Source: Achatina immaculata
Taxonomy: Eukaryota > Mollusca > Gastropoda > Stylommatophora > Achatinidae
Assembly (NCBI GenBank): GCA_009760885.1
Contig: CM019701.1
Coordinates: 11,677,963 to 11,741,962 of the forward strand
Direction of reading: 5' to 3'
DNA length: 64,000 nucleotides
A program made the translations under genes and the position numbers. The notes under the pieces are model-generated. The model was not told the origin of the DNA, did not search any database, and saw only the letters and a list, made by a program, of their open reading frames with translations. How positions within the stretch are numbered: position 1 is the first letter of the stretch; each line of letters opens with the position of its first letter. Shown here piece after piece: positions 56,852 to 64,000 of the stretch.

Positions 56852-56860
56852 ATCCTCTGT

Positions 56861-57076
56861 ACGTATATACTATCAGCACATGTATTTTGCTCTTCCTGGC
56901 CTTGTTTCTCAGCCAACAACTTCAGCCTATCTGTCCTGCCCATGGGAATCATACCATTTGCAATAGCTTTACGAGCGACATGATCGGCTGCCTTGTTGCC
57001 TCTCACTCACGCATGTCCTAGGCAATATGTCCACGTCAGCCTGGTTGCAGTCGTCACATCTGTGCTCCAAGATGGC
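56861..57076 (-). pseudogene. LINE RNase H C-terminal relic, copy 2
   Basis: Duplicate of 54725-54940. Confidence 0.6.
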
Positions 57077-57519
57077 GCCTAATATACGACTGTCATGTAG
57101 CGGTTACTAATGAGTGGCTTTGTAAGGCTGTGGTGCACAGTTAATCATGGTGTCAGTACTGATATTACTACCCAGAGGATTGACAGAGAGAATCTCTCTT
57201 AAGTCCAATGTTTTTCCGCGTCAAGCAGAGTGAGTGAGTGAGAGAGAGAGAGAGAGAGGAACTGTATGGCTGCAGGTGTATGCAGTTATCAACGCCAAGC
57301 CACGGAAGTGTCTAGGGGGCAGCACCTCTTCTCTACTATGGCGGCAACGTCGTGGTGACCGGTTATTCCCGCCCCCCCTCCCATATTCATTGATTACGTA
57401 TGATGACTGACAACAACTACAGACCTACACGGATGTGAGCCTTTACGGCTATGCTGGAGTGCGGTCGTGTTCTGACAGGTGTGGGAGCACAGTTGTTAGG
57501 CTGAAACTAAGAGAGTCAG

Positions 57520-58985
57520 GTAGACAAGATTAGCATTGGAAGAATCCCTAGACATGAGAGCAAAGTAGACAAGATTAGCATTGGAAGAATCCCTAGACAT
57601 GAGAGCAAAGTAGACAAGATTAGCATTGGAAGAATCCCTAGACATGAGAGCAAAGTAGACAAGATTAGCATTGGAAGAATCCCTAGACATGAGAGCAAAG
57701 TAGACAAGATTAGCATTGGAAGAATCCCTAGACATGAGAGCAAAGTAGACAAGATTAGCATTGGAAGAATCCCTAGACATGAGAGCAAAGTAGACAAGAT
57801 TAGCATTGGAAGAATCCCTAGACATGAGAGCAAAGTAGACAAGATTAGCATTGGAAGAATCCCCAGACATGAGAGCAAAGTAGACAAGATTAGCATTGGA
57901 AGAATCCCTAGACATGAGAGCAAAGTAGACAAGATTAGCATTGGAAGAATCCCTAGACATGAGAGCAAAGTAGACAAGATTAGCATTGGAAGAATCCCTA
58001 GACATGAGAGCAAAGTAGACAAGATTAGCATTGGAAGAATCCCTAGATATCTAGACATGAGAGCAAAGTAGACAAGATTAGCATTGGAAGACTCCCTAGA
58101 TATCTAGACATGAGAGCAAAGTAGACAAGATTAGCATTGGAAGAATCCCTAGACATGAGAGCAAAGTAGACAAGATTAGCATTGGAAGAATCCCTAGACA
58201 TGAGAGCAAAGTAGACAAGATTAGCATTGGAAGAATCCCTAGACATGAGAGCAAAGTAGACAAGATTAGCATTGGAAGAATCCCTAGACATGAGAGCAAA
58301 GTAGACAAGATTAGCATTGGAAGAATCCCTAGACATGAGAGCAAAGTAGACAAGATTAGCATTGGAAGAATCCCTAGACATGAGAGCAAAGTAGACAAGA
58401 TTAGCATTGGAAGAATCCCTAGACATGAGAGCAAAGTAGACAAGATTAGCATTGGAAGAATCCCCAGACATGAGAGCAAAGTAGACAAGATTAGCATTGG
58501 AAGAATCCCTAGACATGAGAGCAAAGTAGACAAGATTAGCATTGGAAGAATCCCTAGACATGAGAGCAAAGTAGACAAGATTAGCATTGGAAGAATCCCT
58601 AGACATGAGAGCAAAGTAGACAAGATTAGCATTGGAAGAATCCCTAGATATCTAGACATGAGAGCAAAGTAGACAAGATTAGCATTGGAAGACTCCCTAG
58701 ATATCTAGACATGAGAGCAAAGTAGACAAGATTAGCATTGGAAGAATCCCTAGACATGAGAGCAAAGTAGACAAGATTAGCATTGGAAGAATCCGTAGAC
58801 ATGAGAGCAAAGTAGACACGATTAGCATTGGAAGAATCCCTAGACATGAGAGCAAAGTAGACAAGATTAGCATTGGAAGAATCCCTAGACATGAGAGCAA
58901 AGTAAACAAGATTAGGCTTCAGAATCCATAGACATGAGGGCAAAGTAGACAAGACTAGTCTTCAGAATCCCTAGATACGAGTGAA
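57520..58985. repeat. 45-bp minisatellite with about 602-bp higher-order repeat
   Basis: About 32 units of ccctagacatgagagcaaag, tagacaagattagcattgga and agaat. Rare variants recur at fixed distance: ccccagacat at 57861 and 58462, and the double ccctagatatctagacatg at about 58040 and 58642. A block of 13 units plus 17 bp has therefore been duplicated. Open minus frames are array products. Confidence 0.96.
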
Positions 58986-59161
58986 AATAGACAAAATTAG
59001 CGCTGGAAGAAATGTTAACATGGAAGAAATACTTAATACAAGCTTTATCATTTTTTACGGATGCCTCGTGGCTGGTGACTCTTGCCCACTCGCCTTCCAG
59101 GTAGACAATTGCCTTTTTAATTGTAGAAAATCCTTTCGATATCTGTAGTTTATCCTCTTTG

Positions 59162-60632
59162 ACAACCTAGAGCATTAGGGCTAAACATCAACAAGAAACC
59201 TAGAATATTGGAGCTAAACATCAACAAGAACCCTAGAATATTAGAGCTAAACATCAACAAGAACCCTAGAATATTAGAGCTAAACATCAACAAGAACCCT
59301 AGAATATTAGAGCTAAACATCAACAAGAAACCTAGAATATTAGAGCTAAACATCAACAAGAAACCTAGAATATTAGAGCTAAACATCAACAACAAACCTA
59401 GAATATTAGAGCTAAACATCAACAAGAAACCTAGAATATTAGAGCTAAACATCATCAAGAACCCTAGAATATTGGAGCTAAACATCAACAAGAAACCTAG
59501 AATATTGGAGCTAAACATCAACAAGAAACCTAGAATATTGGAGCTAAACATCAACAAGAAACCTAGAATATTAGAGCTAAACATCAACAAGAAACCTAGA
59601 ATATTAGAGCTAAACATCAACAAGAAACCTAGAATATTAGAGCTAAACATCAACAAGAAACCTAGAATATTAGAGCTAAACATCAACAACAAACCTAGAA
59701 TATTAGAGCTAAACATCAACAAGAAACCTAGAATATTAGAGCTAAACATCAACAACAAACCTAGAATATTAGAGCTAAACATCAACAAGAACCCTAGAAT
59801 ATTAGAGCTAAACATCAACAAGAAACCTAGAATATTAGAGCTAAACATCAACAAGAAACCTAGAATATTAGAGCTAAACATCAACAAGAACCCTAGAATA
59901 TTAGAGCTAAACATCAACAAGAAACCTAGAATATTGGAGCTAAACATCAACAAGAAACCTAGAATATTAGAGCTAAACATCAACAAGAACCCTAGAATAT
60001 TAGAGCTAAACATCAACAAGAACCCTAGAATATTAGAGCTAAACATCAACAAGAACCCTAGAATATTAGAGCTAAACATCAACAAGAAACCTAGAATATT
60101 AGAGCTAAACATCAACAAGAACCCTAGAATATTGGAGCTAAACATCAACAAGAAACCTAGAATATTGGAGCTAAACATCAACAAGAAACCTAGAATATTA
60201 GAGCTAAACATCAACAACAAACCTAGAATATTAGAGCTAAACATCAACAAGAAACCTAGAATATTAGAGCTAAACATCAACAAGAAACCTAGAATATTAG
60301 AGCTAAACATCAACAACAAACCTAGAATATTAGAGCTAAACATCAACAAGAACCCTAGAATATTAGAGCTAAACATCAACAAGAAACCTAGAATATTAGA
60401 GCTAAACATCAACAAGAAACCTAGAATATTAGAGCTAAACATCAACAAGAACCCTAGAATATTGGAGCTAAACATCAACAAGAAACCTAGAATATTAGAG
60501 CTAAACATCAACAAGAAACCTAGAATATTGGAGCTAAACATCAACAAGAAACCTAGAATATTAGAGCTAAACATCAACAAGAAACCTAGAATATTAGAGC
60601 TAAACATCAACAAGAAACCTAGAATATTAGAA
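59162..60632. repeat. 33-bp minisatellite
   Basis: About 44 units of gagctaaacatcaacaagaa plus acctagaatatta. No length change is apparent across the array, so 11-residue periodic frames stay open on both strands (LELNINKKPRI plus; MFSSNILGFLL minus). Confidence 0.96.
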
Positions 60633-60845
60633 TGAAACATAAACAGGAAACAAACAATGGTGACATCAAACAGATTTAAAATATAGAAGTGAAATAACCA
60701 TGCAGATGCTAGGAGAAATGAAAGAGCAGATCGTTATGGGTTACTCAGCTATCATACAGGAAGTGCAGGCAATGGATCGAGCAGACATCACTAGTGCCTT
60801 TCTCATCAGAGCTGTAAGAAAAGCTGGTAGAACAAAGGATTTTTT

Positions 60846-61062
60846 TATATAAATAGGAAACAACGAGGGTTTCGTACAGTAAAGTAACAGAACACAGTTT
60901 TATAGGATTAGACCTCGAAAAATATCGTAGACAAAGCACTTTTAGACGTGAGAGAAAGGAAAACCACAAGACAATATATCTGGGATTCGAACCACTGACA
61001 ACGTTTAGCCACGAACAACGAACAGCGCACCACAGTACCAACGAACAGCGCTATATAATTTA
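60846..61062 (-). mobile_element. SINE family 2, minus copy of inverted pair 2
   Basis: On the minus strand it has B box ggttcgaatcc, then ctctcacgtctaaaagtgct, tctaatcctataaaactgtg and the 3' end ccctcgttgtttcctattta. Mirrors 61146-61362. Confidence 0.82.
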
Positions 61063-61145
61063 TGTGTCATGACCTCGTTTTTTTCCGGGTGTCACGATCT
61101 TTGTTTCGACTGGGCAGGTACCAATGACTTCGCTTTCAAACACCT

Positions 61146-61362
61146 TTTTTTGAAGGGTGCTAGATAGCTCTGTTCTCTCATGGCTAGACAGCTGCTCGTC
61201 CTACCGGAGTCCGTGGTTCGAATCCCAGGAAATTCTCTTGTGATTTTTCTTTCTCTCACGTCTCAAAATGCTTTGTATACGAATTTTTTCGATGTCTAAT
61301 CCTACAAAACTTTGTTCTGTTATTTTACTATACGAAAGCCTCGTTGTTTCATATATGTGTTC
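61146..61362 (+). mobile_element. SINE family 2, plus copy of inverted pair 2
   Basis: A-box-like tggctagacag at 61180-61190 and B box ggttcgaatcc at 61213-61223. The body contains ctctcacgtctcaaaatgct and ctaatcctacaaaactttgt, with the 3' end gcctcgttgtttcatat. Separated from the minus copy by about 85 bp. Confidence 0.82.
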
Positions 61363-61680
61363 TTCAAATCGTATTGACCTCCCCTTATACCGCTCTCTAG
61401 CGTTTCCTGTTAATGGTCGTTTCTATGTTGTTTGTTTACATTTTCCTGGTCTATTTCGAAGACAACATGTCATTGAATAGGATTAGTTCAGGTGAGAATT
61501 TCTTTGGTGGCCAACTATTGTGCAGAACAGATTCAGAAAGCGAATGCAGTGCTTTGTTTCATCATTACAGAAGTTGAAATTTTTCTTTCGGTCAGGGGAG
61601 AGAAGAGTACAAAAGAAAGTTAGGAATGTAGATAAAACGAATGTGAACAAATATCTCAAGATTAAAAATTTCTAAATTGG
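61363..61680. other. Unassigned stretch
   Basis: Nothing recognised. Confidence 0.35.
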
Positions 61681-61714
<34 letters not shown>

Positions 61715-63110
61715 TGAACCTTAAATGCACAGGGCACATGAAGCTTCCGCAAGGGTTTTCCACAAACGCCTGTCCTGTGCCTTTTTTTCTGCTCTTGCCC
61801 AGGTGAGCCCTCTATTGCTCAACATCCTTTCTGTTGTTCTTCTCCATGTCTCGTTTGGTCTACCCTTACTTCTGCTCCCCTGTGGTGTCCATCTTAGTGC
61901 TATTTTTGGTAGTGAGTTGTCAGTCATTCGGAGAACATGTCCCAACCATCGCCAGCGTTTTTCCTCAATACTTGCTGTCAGTGGCTTCATCTGTATTTCT
62001 GGGGGGGGGGGGGGGGTGGTGAAGACGGCCGATAAGGTAATCAGCGACCCATAGCTGACCAAGACCCTGTCCCACTTCTCCGTGGTACCCCCAGTAACAG
62101 GCATAGCCTGGCCAACGGGGCACGGATCGCCATAGTCCCATGGTGGTGGAGTCTGCTAAAGAAGCATTGCACACCCCCAGCTTGCATTGCACATCCCCTG
62201 CATTTTAGCTGTACTCCGGGACTGAAAAAGTAGTCACCATAACCCGCTCCCATGCCGATACAATGCTGTGCCTCAACATCTCTACAGCGTCAGCTGCTAA
62301 GTACAACAGATCACAGTTACAGGGAGTTTGTACAAATACAAGTATAAGAAATCTGCATTTCTGCCAACAAGATGTTATTTCTTTTGGTGTTTAGTCAAAA
62401 TATTCTTCTAATTCTTTGTAAACATTTAATCTGGAAAGAATTCAGCTTGTTTGCTATACTTTTTTTGATTTTCCAGCATTCACTTCCATAGAGTAGTACA
62501 CTTAGAACATTACTCTTAAATATCCTGATTTTCGTATTCATGCTCAGTTTTTTTAAAATTTCCATATAATCTGCAGCATTGCAAAAGCCTGGTTTGCTCT
62601 AGTAAGTCTGGTGTTGATGTCCTCTGTGCTGTCTCCATCTTCTACTGCTCTTCTACCAAGATATACAAATTCATAACCTCCTTCACTAACTTGTTATCTT
62701 CTCTCAGTACATTTCTCTTGTTCACATTTTGTTTAATTAACTTTTTCTTTCTTACATTGATCTACCTAATTTTCTTGCATTTTGGGTTATCTTGTTTATT
62801 TTATCTTGCATATCTTTGGCTGCTTGACAGTAGACAAATGTAATCAGCAAAGTCAAGGTCATCCAGTACAGTGTTGAGGGTTCATTGTAATCCTCTGCAT
62901 TTATCTGATGTTGCCCCCTTCATTAACAAGTCTACTGCTAAGTTACTTGTAAATAATGTTGGTGATAGTACACATCCCTGCTTCATGCCTGAAAAGCTGT
63001 GACAGTGTATATGAGGGATAATACTTATACATGAATGATAATATAAAACTGTCCATGACCCTCTCATTTCTTCAGCTGAGCTGCTGGAAACAGCCTGTTC
63101 TGCCACTTCA
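61681..63110 (-). mobile_element. LINE family D, 3' half, interrupted
   Basis: The minus strand reads SGMKQGCVLSPTLFTSNLAV (RT box), LDDLDFADYICLLSS (catalytic box, second Asp lost to Tyr, near 62850), CLQRIRRIFWLNT near 62400, then after an insertion KRWRWLGHVLRMTDNSLPKI, RWTPQGSRSKGRPNETWRRT and AQDRRLWKTLAEASCALC, stop at 61721. The 3' tail is (TAG)n at 61681-61713. It is the same family as 17395-18795 and is split by the short element at 62002-62350. Confidence 0.85.
62002..62350. mobile_element. Unclassified SINE-like element, copy 1
   Basis: A 349-bp insertion starting with a G-run and ggtgaagacggccgataagg and ending near acaagtataag. Direct repeats atctgtatttctg (61989-62001) and atctgcatttctg (62351-62363) flank it, a 13-bp target duplication with one mismatch, inside the LINE above. 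No clear A/B boxes and no protein. Compared with copy 2 it lacks about 40 bp internally. Confidence 0.8.
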
Positions 63111-63269
63111 GCAGGGCCAATGACTTGGAACTTGCTAGAAAGATTTTTTTTCCTAAAGACTTACTGTGGGAGTAAGGGAAGTGTGTCATGTGACTCAGTG
63201 ACAGCTGTACAAGACCTTGACCTCAGCATCAGCCAAAGAACTGATTCTGAATTTATAATCTCTAGAGGT

Positions 63270-63608
63270 GGGGGTGAAGATGCCCGATAAGGTAATCAGC
63301 GACCCAAAGCTGATATGCCAGCGTCAGGGTTAGCGACCTATAGCTGACCAAGACCCTGTCCCACCCCTCCGTGGTACCACCAGTAACAGGCATAGCCTGG
63401 CTACGGGGCAGGAATCATCGTAGTCCCCATGGTGGTGGAGTCTGCTGAAGAAGCATTGCACACCCTTGCTTTTTAGCTGTACTTCGGGACTGAAGAAGTA
63501 GCAGCCATTACCTGCTTCCACGGCGATACGATGCTGTGCCTTAACTTTTCTACAGCATCAGCTGCAAAGAACAACAGCTCGCAGTTACACGAAGTTCATA
63601 CAAGTACA
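63270..63608. mobile_element. Unclassified SINE-like element, copy 2
   Basis: A 339-bp insertion with gggtgaagatgcccgataag, gtaatcagcgaccc, gcatagcctggc and acaagtac ends matching copy 1. Perfect 13-bp target duplication aatctctagaggt at 63257-63269 and 63609-63621. Near 63305-63345 a segment with agcgaccyatagctga is partly duplicated. Confidence 0.82.
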
Positions 63609-63610
63609 AA

Positions 63611-63735
63611 TCTCTAGAGGTAGAAGTCAATACATATAATCTCTACATTATAAAGGTTAAAACCTCTTCTGTACAAATGCTATAATCTCTAGACTAGAAA
63701 TCTAATTTCTAGACAGCAAAAATTATAATCTCCAG
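63611..63735. repeat. Degenerate ataatctctag repeat
   Basis: Loose repeats of tataatctctag at irregular spacing (also at 63255 and 63985), into which both the SINE-like element and the U2-like sequence were inserted. Confidence 0.6.
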
Positions 63736-63935
63736 ATTACTTCTCGGCCTTTTGGCTACAATCAAAGTGTCCTCTTGGCAGGTACCCTGATCAACATGCC
63801 CTTTGGTTAAGACAAAAGCATAGTTTTTTTTAACTCTGAGATGCCCAAGGCCTGCCTTTGAACATTCGATGCCAGGGGTATGGTCCACATCTTGTTATGG
63901 GTGGGCCTGGTTTGCAGTACCACCGAATCCATGGC
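63736..63935 (+). pseudogene. U2 snRNA-like retropseudogene
   Basis: The first 34 bases follow the U2 snRNA 5' end: cttctcggccttttggct at 63740-63757 is exact, then acaatcaaagtg. The last 30 follow its 3' end (ctggtttgcagtacc near 63907-63921). The length, 200 nt, is close to the usual 187-190. The middle is strongly diverged: the branch-point recognition sequence is lost, and a T-run (63828-63835) sits where the Sm site would be. An A-rich tail follows (63953-63975). Flanks attataatctccag and tttataatctctgg look like a target duplication. Not a functional U2. Confidence 0.7.
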
Positions 63936-64000
63936 CTCTTGTTTTCGTTGTCTTAAAAAAAACAAAAAAAAACACCAAAATTTATAATCTCTGGATAATA

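Larger units (their letters stand above)
55837..57522. repeat. 1.7-kb segmental duplication, copy 2 (inside the 45-bp array)
   Basis: Partner of 53701-55388. Its left edge follows ccctagatatgag and its right edge runs from gagagtcaggta straight into gacaagattagc, so it is embedded in the 45-bp array. Confidence 0.94.

Noticed and set aside
57496..58952. Repetitive minus frames (LILSTLLSCLGILPM and SSNANLVYFALMSRD)
   Set aside because: Two frames of the same 45-bp array; both cannot be genes and neither has unique sequence.

Overview
This is a eukaryotic, almost certainly invertebrate animal, genomic window. There are no operons or prokaryotic genes, introns and polyadenylation signals are visible, and the contents are relics of non-LTR retrotransposons (LINEs), Penelope-like elements, mariner and hAT DNA transposons and tRNA-derived SINEs. 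The mixture, and one secreted peptide precursor with repeated dibasic sites, fits a mollusc or other lophotrochozoan; that assignment is inference.

By my estimate about a third of the window is tandem repeat, in more than 20 unrelated minisatellite arrays (units of 9 to 60 bp) plus microsatellites. Most long open frames here come from arrays whose unit length is a multiple of three, so they are not genes. The one convincing host gene is a last coding exon at 24859-25261. It encodes a 125-residue secreted precursor with a signal peptide and four Lys-Arg sites near the C-terminus, a candidate neuropeptide precursor of a kind I do not recognise.

Layout. 1-4.1 kb: a head-to-head pair of Penelope-like element ends with GIY-YIG domains, a 27-bp array, and a SINE with a Penelope 3' end inserted in its tail. 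4.1-13.9 kb: LINE 3' ends, a mariner N-terminal relic and several arrays, two of them split by LINE insertions. 13.9-25 kb: a mariner deletion derivative, LINE relics (one with its reverse transcriptase active-site box multiplied eight times), an inverted SINE pair, and the peptide exon. 26-38 kb: arrays, dominated by an indel-free 50-bp array of about 76 units, then a hAT transposon with target-site duplications carrying a LINE RNase H relic. 38-48 kb: a nearly full-length but broken LINE splitting a 25-bp array, more LINE and SINE pieces, and a 1.5-kb unclassified insertion. 48.9-58.9 kb: two recent duplications (1.8 kb and 2.1 kb units) interleaved with arrays. 59-64 kb: a 33-bp array, a second inverted SINE pair, a LINE relic, two copies of a short unclassified element with 13-bp target duplications, and a diverged full-length U2 snRNA-like retrocopy.

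The elements do not form a pathway. Their relation is positional: retroelements repeatedly sit inside minisatellites, and minisatellites have grown out of pieces of retroelements.
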